This document shows, in pieces, positions 25,062 through 34,400 of a DNA stretch of 37,034 nucleotides. The translations under genes and the position numbers were made by a program. The notes under the pieces are model-generated. The model was given only the letters and a program-made list of their open reading frames with translations, did no database searches and was not told where the DNA came from. Origin of the DNA: DAOVQB01 sp023128935. Its GTDB lineage: Bacteria; Eisenbacteria; RBG-16-71-46; CAIMUX01; WJJG01. Position 1 is the stretch's first letter. Each line of letters begins with the position of its first letter. Location of the stretch: the NCBI GenBank assembly GCA_030628905.1, contig DAOVQB010000021.1:1-37034 (forward strand). The letters run 5' to 3'.

Positions 25062-26924
25062 ATGCGTTCTCCAAGGGCACTTCTGCAAATATCTACCTCG
25101 CCCCTCACGTGGGCTGCAATCGCCCTGCTGTTTCTGGCCTTACAAGGCCTATACAGCGAGGCTGCTACCATTCATACCTCGGCCTCAAACTCAATCCGGG
25201 AATGCAATGAGGTTGAACCCTTTCTGGAACAGGGGATCCAGAAAGATGCCACCCTCTGGGCCAACTTGTCCAGTGAACCACCTTCGCGGTCACCCGCGAT
25301 GAGCGGCGCATTCATCCCTCCCGAGCTCCCTGGATGGCCGTGCTCAACCGCGGGCGACGTGCTCGCTACGCCCCGCATCGGCGATATCGACAACGACGGG
25401 GACATGGAAGTCCTCGTGGGTGACAGCCAAGGGTATGTCTACGCTTGGAACTACGATGGAAGCTCTATCCCCGGCTGGCCCATTTACGTTCAGACCATGG
25501 TGACATCCCCCGTTACTTTGGGCGATCTGGACAACGACGGTGATCTCGAGATCGTTCTCCCGACGGCAAACGGCAACCGCGTATATGCCTGGCATCACAA
25601 CGGCACTCCGGTGACTGGATGGCCCGTTATCGCCGGGAGCGGAGGCGGAAGCGCCAGCTGCGCCGCTACGATAGAGGATTTGGATGACGACGGCTATCGG
25701 GACGTCATTGTGGGATCCATATCCTGCCATGTCTACGCATGGGATCGGTTTGGAATGAACCTGCCGGGCTGGCCGCAGCCGACAGAGGACCTTGTCTGGT
25801 GCCGCGCTCCCGCCGTTGCTGATCTAGACTACGATGGCGATCTGGAAGTCGTGGTCGGTGACATGAGCGCCAGGGTCTATGTTTGGCATCACGACGGCAG
25901 CACGGCGGCCGGCTGGCCCATCTTGACCGGTGGTGGTAGCGGCGGCGTGCGCCCGGCGCCAGTTGTGGCCGACATAGATGGCGACAGCGATCTTGAGATC
26001 TTCGCCTGCTCCTGGGCGGACCGCCGGGTCAATGCGTGGCATCACGATGGCGCGCCCGTCTTCGGTTGGCCAGTAATGGTTCCGGGTTCCTACGGCATGG
26101 TTTCCACGCCTGCTATCGGTGACCTCGACGGCTCGCCGGGGCTCGAAATCATGGCAGCCACATACAGCGGGTCGTATGTCCAGGCCCTCCACACAGATGG
26201 TACTGTACTGCCCGGGTGGCCGATCTACATGTCCGGCCAAACCATCAATTCTTCCTTTGCCATGGCGGACATTGACGGAGACGGCGACCAGGAGGTTCTC
26301 ATCGGATCACAGGACAACTGCTTGTACGCTTGGCACCACGACGGCTCATTGGTGGATGATTTCCCGCTATTGACCGGCGGCTCCATCGTCTCGTCTCCCA
26401 CGGTGGCCGACGTGGATCTGGATGGTGACATAGAACTGGCCATCGGTTCCTACGACCACCTGGTGCACATCTGGGATCTTGAACACGCTTACACAGAACT
26501 CCATATCGAGTGGGCAACGCAGTTCCACGACAACCAGCACACCAATCTCTACGTTCCCCCAGAACCCAGTGACATCGCCTTCGATCAGGAGAGAGCAGCC
26601 TTGGGCGAAAACGATATCGCACTTCGATTGACCCCGAATCCCTTCTGTGGAGGAACGACCCTTCACTATAGCGTGGTGGCCGCTGATCCAGCTGCCGCAA
26701 CGGCGAATAGACTCCGCGCGGCCGTCTACGATGCCGATGGACGCCTTGTTCGGGTTCTCTCAGGCGAGATATACAGCAATAGTGGAAACTCGCTCTTCTG
26801 GGATGGGCGGGATCACGCGGGCAGACGCGTTCCGTCAGCGATCTACTATGTCATGCTGCAGGCCTCGGGCACCAATGGATGTGAATTGGGCAGTGGTTTG
26901 AGGAAGGTCGTTCGGTTCCGCTAG
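25062..26924 (+). CDS. exported FG-GAP/VCBS-type repeat protein with FlgD-like C-terminal domain
   Basis: This is a 620-residue protein with ATG 25062 behind GGAGG. The signal peptide (LTWAAIALLFLALQGLYSEA) is followed by about eight repeats of roughly 48 residues (about 105-485). Each has a 'GDIDNDGDMEVLVGDSQGYV' core, then YAW.YDG and PGWP, the pattern of FG-GAP/VCBS propellers with calcium-like D.D.DGD loops. It is unlike the 8881 protein in its 'YVYAWHHDGxxxxGWP' signature and so belongs to a separate sub-type. The C-terminal ~95 residues are the FlgD-like tag (AVYDADGRLVRVLSG…WDGRDHAG…SAIYYVML…VVRFR). The role is probably surface adhesion or ligand binding. mutM starts 80 nt downstream on the same strand. 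Confidence 0.9.
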   Translation: MRSPRALLQISTSPLTWAAIALLFLALQGLYSEAATIHTSASNSIRECNEVEPFLEQGIQKDATLWANLSSEPPSRSPAMSGAFIPPELPGWPCSTAGDVLATPRIGDIDNDGDMEVLVGDSQGYVYAWNYDGSSIPGWPIYVQTMVTSPVTLGDLDNDGDLEIVLPTANGNRVYAWHHNGTPVTGWPVIAGSGGGSASCAATIEDLDDDGYRDVIVGSISCHVYAWDRFGMNLPGWPQPTEDLVWCRAPAVADLDYDGDLEVVVGDMSARVYVWHHDGSTAAGWPILTGGGSGGVRPAPVVADIDGDSDLEIFACSWADRRVNAWHHDGAPVFGWPVMVPGSYGMVSTPAIGDLDGSPGLEIMAATYSGSYVQALHTDGTVLPGWPIYMSGQTINSSFAMADIDGDGDQEVLIGSQDNCLYAWHHDGSLVDDFPLLTGGSIVSSPTVADVDLDGDIELAIGSYDHLVHIWDLEHAYTELHIEWATQFHDNQHTNLYVPPEPSDIAFDQERAALGENDIALRLTPNPFCGGTTLHYSVVAADPAAATANRLRAAVYDADGRLVRVLSGEIYSNSGNSLFWDGRDHAGRRVPSAIYYVMLQASGTNGCELGSGLRKVVRFR

Positions 26925-27004
26925 CCTGCGAGGTACCGGGACCATTGGTTCCCTCTCTTCCCAGGCGGCTCTCGGCATCAGTGGGAATGGAGGTAACGCA
27001 TCCA

Positions 27005-27838
27005 ATGCCGGAACTGCCCGAGGTCGAGACGATACGTACCGCGCTACAGGACGGGGAGCGAGGTGGGCTGTCTGTGCTGGAGCGCACGATCAAGGGCAGC
27101 CGGCTCCTGTGGGAGCGTACGCTGGCGGCACCGTCCCGCCGGGTGTTCCAGCGCCGGATCCGCGGCCAGCTGATACGCGACATCCGCCGGCGCGGCAAAT
27201 ACCTCCTCTTCCAGCTCAGTGCCGATACGCTCGTGGTCCACCTGCGCATGTCGGGCGATTTGCGGACCGAGAGCGAGGGCGCACCACTGCCTGCCCACTG
27301 CCGGTTGGTATTGCAGTTGGATGGCGGACTGCGTCTCTGCTTCACGGATGCGCGCAAGTTCGGCCGCATCTGGTTGACCGCTGAACCAACGGAGATCGTA
27401 GGTGGGCTCGGACTGGAGCCCTTGGAGCCGGGCTTCACCGCCAGGTTGCTGCAACGACTTCTGGAAAACCAGCGCCGGCGAATCAAGCCGCTGCTGCTCG
27501 ATCAGGCCTTCATCGCCGGCCTGGGCAACATCTACACCGACGAAGCGTTGAATCTCGCGCGGGTGCACCCCTTGCGGAGCGCGAACACGCTCTCCCCCGC
27601 GGAGACGGCCAGCTTGTGTCGCAGCATCCGTCACGTGCTGCGCAAGGGGATCCGCTACGGCGGAACGAGCTTCGACTGGGCCTATCGCGGCGGCGATTAT
27701 CAGAGATATCTGCGCGTCTACCACCGCGCCAGCCTGCCCTGCCGCCGCTGCCGGGCCCCAATCGAACGGACCGTGGTCGCGCAGCGGGGAACGTACTTCT
27801 GCCCCGTCTGCCAGGGCGCTCCGCATGACGGGCGCTAG
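27005..27838 (+). CDS. mutM: formamidopyrimidine-DNA glycosylase (Fpg/MutM)
   Basis: This is a 277-residue bifunctional glycosylase/AP lyase that removes 8-oxoguanine and formamidopyrimidines from DNA. The ATG at 27005 is fixed by the obligatory N-terminus MPELPEVETI: Pro2 (Pro1 after Met removal) is the Schiff-base nucleophile and Glu3 the general acid. Lys65 in RRRGKYLLFQL corresponds to E. coli Lys57. DARKFGRIWL carries the intercalating/lesion-contacting Arg region, and GLGNIYTDEAL the H2TH DNA-binding segment. A C-terminal zinc finger is intact (C246-x2-C249-x16-C266-x2-C269) with the QRGTYFCP arginine. Length is normal. GGAGG lies about 12 nt upstream. It may be read through from the FG-GAP gene. 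A GC-rich hairpin (GGCGCT/AGCGCC, 27831-27853) overlaps the stop codon. Confidence 0.97.
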   Translation: MPELPEVETIRTALQDGERGGLSVLERTIKGSRLLWERTLAAPSRRVFQRRIRGQLIRDIRRRGKYLLFQLSADTLVVHLRMSGDLRTESEGAPLPAHCRLVLQLDGGLRLCFTDARKFGRIWLTAEPTEIVGGLGLEPLEPGFTARLLQRLLENQRRRIKPLLLDQAFIAGLGNIYTDEALNLARVHPLRSANTLSPAETASLCRSIRHVLRKGIRYGGTSFDWAYRGGDYQRYLRVYHRASLPCRRCRAPIERTVVAQRGTYFCPVCQGAPHDGR

Positions 27839-27854
27839 GAGTGCAGCAGCGCCA

Positions 27855-28292
27855 TCAATCGTATGCTAGACGCGTCTCTTCGTCGGGCAGGACATGCCGG
27901 ATCCACTCTCGCCATCTGGCTGACTGCCAGGTACCCAATTCTTGGTGGGTCAGGTAATAATTCTGCGGAATGGGATGGGTACCGATGACTACCTCTAGCC
28001 TGTACTTGGCGGGGATGAACTCACAGAAGGCCTGCAGACGCGGGCAGGGCGGGTAGCCGACCACCAAGCCCGTCGCGAGGTGGATGACCTCTGCGCCGTT
28101 CCTTTTCATCTCTGCGGGAGCATACTCGACATTACCGCCGGGACATCCTCCACAGGTTGTATAGCCGACCAACTCTACTTCCTCACTTTTATACAGAGTG
28201 AAGGCTCCCTCCCGATTTCGCAAAGCCCGCAGGCACTTGCCACCTGCGCAGGTATGGTAGCGGTTGCAGATGATGATGCCGACTTTCTTCAT
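27855..28292 (-). CDS. CGGC domain-containing protein
   Basis: This is a 145-residue cytoplasmic protein. It has the full CGGC-family layout: KKVGIIICNRYHTCAGGKCL at the N-terminus, the signature TTCGGCPGGN near residue 47, HLATGLVVGYPPCPRLQAFC in the middle and VVIGTHP near the end. The conserved Cys pairs suggest metal or redox-cofactor binding; the biochemical function of the family is unknown. ATG 28292 has GGGAGGAG about 8 nt upstream. It converges with mutM (16 nt between stops), and a decayed C-terminal-domain fragment lies upstream. Confidence 0.92.
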   Translation of the reverse strand: MKKVGIIICNRYHTCAGGKCLRALRNREGAFTLYKSEEVELVGYTTCGGCPGGNVEYAPAEMKRNGAEVIHLATGLVVGYPPCPRLQAFCEFIPAKYRLEVVIGTHPIPQNYYLTHQELGTWQSARWREWIRHVLPDEETRLAYD

Positions 28293-28399
28293 GGCAGCTC
28301 TCCTCCCATTCTATGCTTGCATCAGAAGTCACTCATGCCTGTCCCAGCTTGAGCATCATGTCTCCCACTGGCATGCAGAGGCTCATCGCGACTTCCTTT

Positions 28400-28630
28400 T
28401 CAAGGCCCAAGGCAAGCCTCCAGAAGCCCACGTATCGTGGGCTTGGGAACCATGTGGGTCAATAGGTCCCGGCCGTGATCGCCACGCCCCTGCCAGGTAA
28501 CAGCGTGCCGTCTGCTATCCCGCATGCCATCCAGCAGGCGGCGCACCTGACGCCCCAAGACATCATATATCAGGAACAACGGGTCTTCACACCCGCAGCC
28601 AGCCGTTGATATATCAGGAACAACGGGTCT
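28400..28630 (-). pseudogene. fragment of a FlgD-like C-terminal sorting domain
   Basis: On the leftward strand one frame from 28630 (just after a stop) to TGA 28400-28402 reads …CEDPLFLIYDVLGRQVRRLL, then DG and later HAVTWQGRGDHGRD. This matches the tag 'YDxxGRxVRxLxDG…WDGRDxxGR' of the intact secreted proteins nearby. The expected 'GVYFYRL…R-stop' end is lost after GRD, and no upstream protein is attached. It is the remnant of an eighth tagged gene. The tandem duplication at 28565-28652 interrupts its upstream side. It has no start codon or ribosome-binding site. Confidence 0.65.
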
Positions 28631-28652
28631 TCACACCCGCAGCCAGCCGTTG
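28565..28652 (+). repeat. 44-bp perfect tandem duplication
   Basis: Two identical 44-bp copies lie head to tail (28565-28608 and 28609-28652). Each begins ATATATCAGGAACAACGGG and ends CAGCCAGCCGTTG. Each copy also contains the inverted pair CAACGG/CCGTTG at its ends, so the unit can fold. Because 44 is not a multiple of three, the duplication breaks the frame of the C-terminal-domain fragment it overlaps. The duplication looks recent because the copies are identical. Confidence 0.85.
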
Positions 28653-28794
28653 TCATGCAACCCGTTAACCTGATCGCTTGCAGAGCAGGTCTGGACATCG
28701 GCTCGCCGAGGTGTCACGCTAGTGCAGCCTCGCTTGGAGGTCGGCGGTAGATTTTCACGGGAAACCGGATACATCCCGAGCCAGGAAGTAGCAG

Positions 28795-28992
28795 ATGGAG
28801 TACAGACTTGAGAGATGTCCGAGGTACCAGCTGAGACCCGTTGAGGATTACGACCTTCCCACTCCGTTCCCCTCTGAGGGGAAGGCTGCCGTCAGTTGCC
28901 GACACTGTGGTGCTTTAAGGGAATGCCTGACGGGCCGCTGCGCGGGCTGTGACCGCTTAGCCCACCGGATTCATGACCTGACCGAGGAATAG
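28795..28992 (+). CDS. small zinc-ribbon-like protein
   Basis: This is a 65-residue protein with ATG 28795 preceded by AGGAAG at 7 nt. The C-terminal half contains CRHCG and CAGC knuckles about 13 residues apart (SCRHCGALRECLTGRCAGCD), a plausible single zinc site; the first half is charged and rich in Pro and Tyr. It overlaps the end of the convergent serpin gene by 36 nt, and no homologous family is recognised, so it could be spurious. The ribosome-binding site and paired CxxC motifs are the arguments in favour. Confidence 0.45.
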   Translation: MEYRLERCPRYQLRPVEDYDLPTPFPSEGKAAVSCRHCGALRECLTGRCAGCDRLAHRIHDLTEE

Positions 28993-30300
28993 GATCACCC
29001 CGGTCTCGCGATCGCGGATCAGGTACAGAAACGGCCGATCGGCGATGAACTCGTGATCGCCGCCGCCCCCTCTTTCGACCATGACGATGGCCGTGGCCGC
29101 AGCCGCCTCGGCGCCCTTCTCATCCACGCTGATGAAGGTCTTGTGGTAGGCCTCGTCGATCCACACATCGCGACCGCTAACCATGCCGCTGAAGTCGGCC
29201 TCTACTGTGAACGGGGTCCCCATCCCCATATCCCGCAACGTGTCTTTCAGCTTGAAGCTGGCCTCGCTAGTGAACTTGGGCAGCGTGACCTCCACGTCAG
29301 CTGGGGCTAGATCGCTCAGTATGCGGCCCAATTGACCCGCATCCATCTGCGCTGCGAAAGCCTCGAAGGCATCGCGCGCCGGAAGCAGAAGGACCATGGA
29401 GAGCTCCTTGCCGCGGAAGACCAACTCCAGCGCTTGGTAGTTCTCCCCTTCCGCATAGGCGAAGGACTCCAGCTGATGCATCATATCGACCGCGACCGGG
29501 TTATCTTCGGTGACGAAAAACGTTCCTTGCCTCGTCAACTGTACATCAAAGGGCAGATCCCACGGGGCCTTGAAATAGAGCGCATTGGTCAGCACGGCCA
29601 CAACTGGCCCCTCGAGCGCTTGGGGCGGCAGAAGATCGCGGATGCGGCTTCGGGTCCGGTCCTCGATCCAACTGTTGATGATCTTTCGCGCACCCTCGGG
29701 ATCCGAGAGGAAATCGAGCGAGCGAATGGCGGCTCCGTAGTTCACCGCCAATACATCCAAGTAAGAATCCAGGAATGGGTATCCGGTTTTCCCCCAGAAT
29801 GAGTTCGCAATGTGTAGCTCAACCGGATCCTCGCCCTCATTGCCCATCGGCAGATTTCGCTTACCCAGAGCGAGGTCGAGGGCGTTGAAGGCCTGGTGCA
29901 GCGCCACCTGGCCCTCCGGCAGATAACGCAGGGTCTGCGCTATCTCCTCTTCCGTGGTACCCCGCGCTCCCGCGTAGGCTTGCGCAAAGGCGATGCGAAT
30001 GCTAAGCGGCGAGACCAGAAGGTTCTCATCTCCGCTCTCCGCTCGCAGGTGGGTGAGAAGATTGCAGGCAAACTCGTGGTTCCCCTGAACCAGTTGTGCC
30101 AGATCTTCGGGCGTCGGACTGGGAGACATATTCCGGCTCAGGTCGGAGCGCTGCTCCTCCCAGACCTGTTCCTCGTCCCCGGGACCATTTACCGAATCGC
30201 CGCAGGACGCCAGGAGGGCGGGCGTGACCAGAGCCAATATGGCGATCGCCACAAGGTGAAATCGAATAGGGTAGATCCTAATCCTGATCATCGGGGCCAT
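28957..30300 (-). CDS. serpin-family protease inhibitor, predicted lipoprotein
   Basis: This is a 447-residue protein. The N-terminus ends in a lipobox LASC (Cys33), so it should be lipid-anchored, followed by a linker of about 35 residues and a full-length serpin domain (about 68-447). Recognisable serpin landmarks are NLLVSPLSIRIAFAQAYAGA, IINSWIEDRTRSRI, VLTNALYFKAPWDLPF, the hinge GAEAAAATA (396-404) and FIADRPFLYLIRDRETGVIL. The small-residue hinge predicts an inhibitory serpin. By the usual P15-P1 count from Gly396, P1 is Arg410 and P1' Gly411, followed by a Gly run, suggesting trypsin-like (Arg-specific) targets. ATG 30300 has GGAAGGAG upstream and a promoter at 30370-30399. The neighbouring large gene at 31478 encodes a C25-type protease-like protein. 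Confidence 0.93.
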   Translation of the reverse strand: MAPMIRIRIYPIRFHLVAIAILALVTPALLASCGDSVNGPGDEEQVWEEQRSDLSRNMSPSPTPEDLAQLVQGNHEFACNLLTHLRAESGDENLLVSPLSIRIAFAQAYAGARGTTEEEIAQTLRYLPEGQVALHQAFNALDLALGKRNLPMGNEGEDPVELHIANSFWGKTGYPFLDSYLDVLAVNYGAAIRSLDFLSDPEGARKIINSWIEDRTRSRIRDLLPPQALEGPVVAVLTNALYFKAPWDLPFDVQLTRQGTFFVTEDNPVAVDMMHQLESFAYAEGENYQALELVFRGKELSMVLLLPARDAFEAFAAQMDAGQLGRILSDLAPADVEVTLPKFTSEASFKLKDTLRDMGMGTPFTVEADFSGMVSGRDVWIDEAYHKTFISVDEKGAEAAAATAIVMVERGGGGDHEFIADRPFLYLIRDRETGVILFLGQVMNPVG

Positions 30301-30369
30301 GGTGATGTTCTCCTTCCTCGTTCATCCTCGAACCGCGGAGAGACTCGCGGGCTCCGGGAACTCACCGTC

Positions 30370-30399
30370 ATTATATCAACAATCGCCCCTCGGTCACAA
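30370..30399 (-). promoter_or_regulatory. sigma70-type promoter of the serpin gene
   Basis: On the leftward strand TTGTGA (30399-30394) and a perfect TATAAT (30375-30370) are separated by 18 bp. Transcription would start about 60 nt before the serpin ATG at 30300. It lies in the divergent region shared with the DUF3078-type gene at 30486, for which no equally good promoter was seen. Confidence 0.65.
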
Positions 30400-30485
30400 T
30401 GGACGGAGAAAACTCAGAACCCACCTGGTGAACGTGCTATGCTTGGAGGGAAGTCGACCGAATCACGCGCGAAGAAGAGGATCGC

Positions 30486-31376
30486 GTGAAGAGAAGTATG
30501 CTGTTCTTAGTGGGGATTCTGCTGACCGCGCCCACCGCAGCGTGGGCCGAGGGTTGGCAGAAGTCGGCCGACTTGGGGCTCAATTTCAACCAAGCCAGCT
30601 ATAACGATGCCTGGACGGGGGGCGAATCGGGATCGATCGCCTGGACCTTCGTCGGCAATCTATCCGCTGAGAAGGCGCTCAGTCCGCGCTACAACTGGCG
30701 CAATACGCTCAAGCTCTCCTACGGTCAAACGCACACCCAACGCGAGGACGACGCCAAGGAGAGGCATTGGCTGTCACCGGAGAAGTCTTCCGACCGCATC
30801 TTCTTTGAGTCGTTGCTGCGCATGACGCTCGGCCTGGCCGTGGATCCGTATGCGTCGTTCACCTTCGAGAGCCAGTTCTACGATGCCAGCGTGCCCGAAG
30901 TAGTCCACTACATTGACCCGATGACGCTCAGCGAAGCCCTTGGCGTAGGGCGTACGCTGGTCAAGAACGAGCAGGCCGAATTGCTCTCCCGTCTGGGCTT
31001 TAGCCTGCGGCATCACATCTGGAAGGACGTCCTGTCTATCGATCCTGAGGAGACCGAGACGAACACGACCACCGACGGCGGGCTGGAGTGGGTGACCGAC
31101 TACGCGCAGACATTTAGTGGCGAGAAGATGAAGTACGTGAGCAAACTGCGTGTCTTCAAGGCGCTCTTCAATTCCAAGGTGGACGATTTCAAGGGGCTGG
31201 AGAACGAGGATTACTGGAAGACGCCGGATGTCGCTTGGGAGAACACACTGTCAGCCTCCGTTTCCAAATACATACAGGTCTCGCTGTTCGCCGAGCTGCT
31301 GTACGACAAGGAAGTCGATCTGCGCGGTCGCTTCCGCGAGGTCCTGGGTCTCGGAGTGGCCTACAAGCTGTTCTAG
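30486..31376 (+). CDS. DUF3078-like outer-membrane beta-barrel protein
   Basis: This is a 296-residue protein with a signal peptide (MKRSMLFLVGILLTAPTAAWA). The mature sequence alternates aromatic and polar residues in strands: ADLGLNFNQASYNDAWTGGE, SIAWTFVGNLSAEKA, YNWRNTLKLSYGQTHTQRED, DPYASFTFESQFY, LGFSLRHHIW and a final GLGVAYKLF. The opening 'W…GLNFNQASYNDAWTGG' and terminal Phe are typical of DUF3078 and other outer-membrane barrels of Gram-negative FCB bacteria. GTG at 30486 with AGAGGA upstream is preferred; an ATG at 30498 would shorten the n-region. The function is unknown; a pore or structural role is an inference. Divergent from the serpin gene. Confidence 0.8.
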   Translation: MKRSMLFLVGILLTAPTAAWAEGWQKSADLGLNFNQASYNDAWTGGESGSIAWTFVGNLSAEKALSPRYNWRNTLKLSYGQTHTQREDDAKERHWLSPEKSSDRIFFESLLRMTLGLAVDPYASFTFESQFYDASVPEVVHYIDPMTLSEALGVGRTLVKNEQAELLSRLGFSLRHHIWKDVLSIDPEETETNTTTDGGLEWVTDYAQTFSGEKMKYVSKLRVFKALFNSKVDDFKGLENEDYWKTPDVAWENTLSASVSKYIQVSLFAELLYDKEVDLRGRFREVLGLGVAYKLF

Positions 31377-31477
31377 AATCCTTCCCACTCCGGCACCTTT
31401 GCGTGACCGGATTGGCTCTCGGCGAAGGACAGCCCTTCCCCCGCCTCTCCAACTCAAACGCCTAGGTTCTGAAAATG

Positions 31478-34400
31478 CTATCGGAGGATCAGCATCTGTT
31501 TGGACTGATGGTGGCCCGCTGTTTCCAGAATGTAGAAGTATACGCCGCTGGCAACCGGGTGGGCGCCGGAATCGCGACCATCCCAGTTCAGCCGGTGCCG
31601 CCCGGCTAACAGTCCTCCATCAACCAGAGTGCGTACCAAGCGCCCGCTCGCATCGAAGACCTGCAAGCGCACCGGGGATGCCAGCGGCAGGTCGAAGCGG
31701 ATCCGTGTTCCGTGACCCGACCCTCCAAACGGATTCGGCGTGTTCTGGTGGAGCGCCACGACGCGCGGAAGGAGTTTCAGATCCTCTGCTCCAGAAGGGT
31801 CTGGACCGCCAGGTATGATTTCCACATCGTCGATGAACCAACCCTCCCGGGTCTCCGCACCATCGCTCCCGAACTGAAACCGGAACCGGACGGAGCCGAC
31901 GAGTGCGCCCAAGTCGAACTGGACTTTGGTCCAATCATTCGTTCCCGAAAAGACCGGTGTCTCAGCGGTAAACGGTCCCGGGGTGCTGCCATCCCTGATC
32001 AGATAGGGATAGCCTCCCGCGGGCGTGATCTGCGTCCAGTCACCCCCGTCGATCGACATCTCAACAATGCCGCCGTCGTAGGCATAGCCCGCGTGGGCCT
32101 GGCTGGTCTCCGCATCGATCCAATGCCAGAAGCTCAGTGCAGCATCCCCGTCGAGTGCAATCGGGGCGGACTCGAGCGCGCCATCCGAGAGATCGGCATA
32201 GTTCTCCCCACCCTCATCTCCGAACTTCCACGACCAGGAACCTCCGGGCGTATGGTTGCGCTGCGAGGAGCGGTGCCATTGGTCAACGAAACCCGCGGTG
32301 CCCACGTAGTGGGTCCAGTCTCCCACACCCAACTCCATGTCATCTTCGAAGAGCGGCTCCAGGATCCAGAACTCGTAGGATTCCCATGGAGCATTCGCGG
32401 GATCCGCGGCGGCGTTTTCTCCCACATCCTCGCCGGAGAGGTAGTACTTGATCAATGAACCGTGCTCCTGTCCCGGGATCGAAGCCATGTAGAGATTGTC
32501 ACCCTGGTCTGTCATTGACACGGGCACCCAACCTGCACCCCCGACATTGTAGACCAGGGACAGTTCCTCGAAGGCGGAGTACTCAATCACCGTGGAGTAG
32601 ATCTCATACGGACCCTCGTCGTTGCTCGTGTTGGCGTAGTTCGTCGTCCCACTGAACGCCGGGGGCACGATATCCGTTAGCGCGAAGTCGAGCTGCGTCG
32701 TGTGCCCCTCGCTGATCTGGACCTGGTAAGCCGTGTCCGGCGCAAAACTCGCGTGCGAGGCCGTAACCGTGTAGCTGCCGATACCCACGGCACCGCCATA
32801 GATTCCGTTGGGTCCGCTGGTGAAAATCCGACCGCTCTCTAGAAGATGGATCGTTGCTCCTTCGAGAGGCGTATTGTCATTGGTCTCATTCGTGACCGTT
32901 CCGGTAAGCGTTCCTCTCGGCTCGTCCGAGAAGCTAGTGAACTTGATCGCACGGCCACTCTGAATCGTTGCCGCACCGGCGTTGTACAGATTGTAGTAGG
33001 TGTACATGACGCCATCGGTCTGATCCTCGTTCTCGATTCCGACCGTGCAGTAGTGCTGCAGGTAGTCGCTGTTGTTGAACGTTTCGTACTGAAACACGAT
33101 CTCGCCATCACCAGTGGCCGTGGGATAGTGCTCAGGGTCGTAGAGGATGACCTCGAAGTTCTCCAGTGCGCCCCCCTGGTTGTTGCGGAGATCGTTCCAC
33201 TGGATGACGTACCGATGGCTGGTTGGATCAAACCAGTGATAAACCCTGTCGTTCCCCGACTGGTAGAGGTTGTCCCACATAGGCGCAATCAGATAGGACG
33301 GGGCGCCGGCCGCAGGGATGTTCCAGTTGCGACGGTTCTCCAGGTAGGTCGAACCCATGGAGATCCAGCCATTGGAGCAGATGGTTGCCTGAGTGAAGAT
33401 CTCGCCGTAGAAGACAAAGGGGAAGGGCAGGTCGACCACCTTAGAGTCGTCGTTGGAGCCGCCGAAGTCGTTGAGTCCCACGTCGGTTCCCGGACCGCCG
33501 TGGTGGGGGGCGATCTCGATCCAGTTGTAGGTCGGAGCATCGGGATATCCGATGTCGGTGTTGTCGAAGGCGTAGTAGCCATACGTATCGGGACCGGTCG
33601 GGTCATCGGAGCTCGCGGTGCCCACACTCAGAGCGAAGTGCACCGTGTCGCTGGCGCCGCCTGAGAACTGCAGCTGGATGGCCATGGATGCAATGTGGCC
33701 ATGGAAGCACTCCGTTGAGACGCTGATACCGAAACGATCTCCGGTGTTCTCGCCAGTGGCTCCGGTGCCGATGTTTCCGAAGGTGCCATCGGCGTCTGTC
33801 ACGACAACCCAGGTACTTCCGGAGATGAGGGTTCCCGTGACGCCTGTCGCGACAGCGTCTCCCGCATTCTGGATACGCACGCTGATCTCCCCTTCTTCGC
33901 CGGGATCAACCTGGGTACCCATGCCGTAGAGAGTGACATCTTCATAGGCGAACTCGGCGGAGACGACCGGGATGTCGATCAGGGAGTGCCAGATATCCGC
34001 ACCGGACTGCAGGTCGAGCCCCAGGCGGATCACATGTCCGTTGGGTGCTCCGCCACTGATCTCGATGTCAAAGTCGTCTTCGCTCCAAGCGGTCGCCCCA
34101 GGGGAGATCTCTCCAAATGTCTCCTCGGCATCGAGGATCGTGACGTAGGGGTCATCTTCCGTCAGGGTCCCCGTCACTGCGGACGCGATATGCGTGCCGA
34201 AGTTCTGCACCTGCACGGGGATCTCGATCCGCTCGGCGGGATTGGGGAAACCATCGCCATTTCCTGAGCTGGACCCGCTCATGTCGTCGTCGATGCTGTG
34301 CGCAAGGTATCCGACGAATCGGTCAGCCTGATCAACGTCGATGGAACCTAGGTATGGATGGTGATCATGCTTGGTGACTGTGATCAGCATCTCCCCCGTC

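Noticed and set aside
26945..27004. N-terminal extension of mutM
   Set aside because: The mature N-terminal Pro after Met (MPELPEVE) is required for catalysis, fixing the start at 27005.
27044..27826. 260-codon ORF antisense to mutM
   Set aside because: mutM is unmistakable on the other strand; the antisense protein has no recognisable features.
27831..27853. GGCGCT/AGCGCC hairpin at the mutM stop as a terminator
   Set aside because: There is an 11-nt loop and no T-tract; it is too weak to call a terminator.
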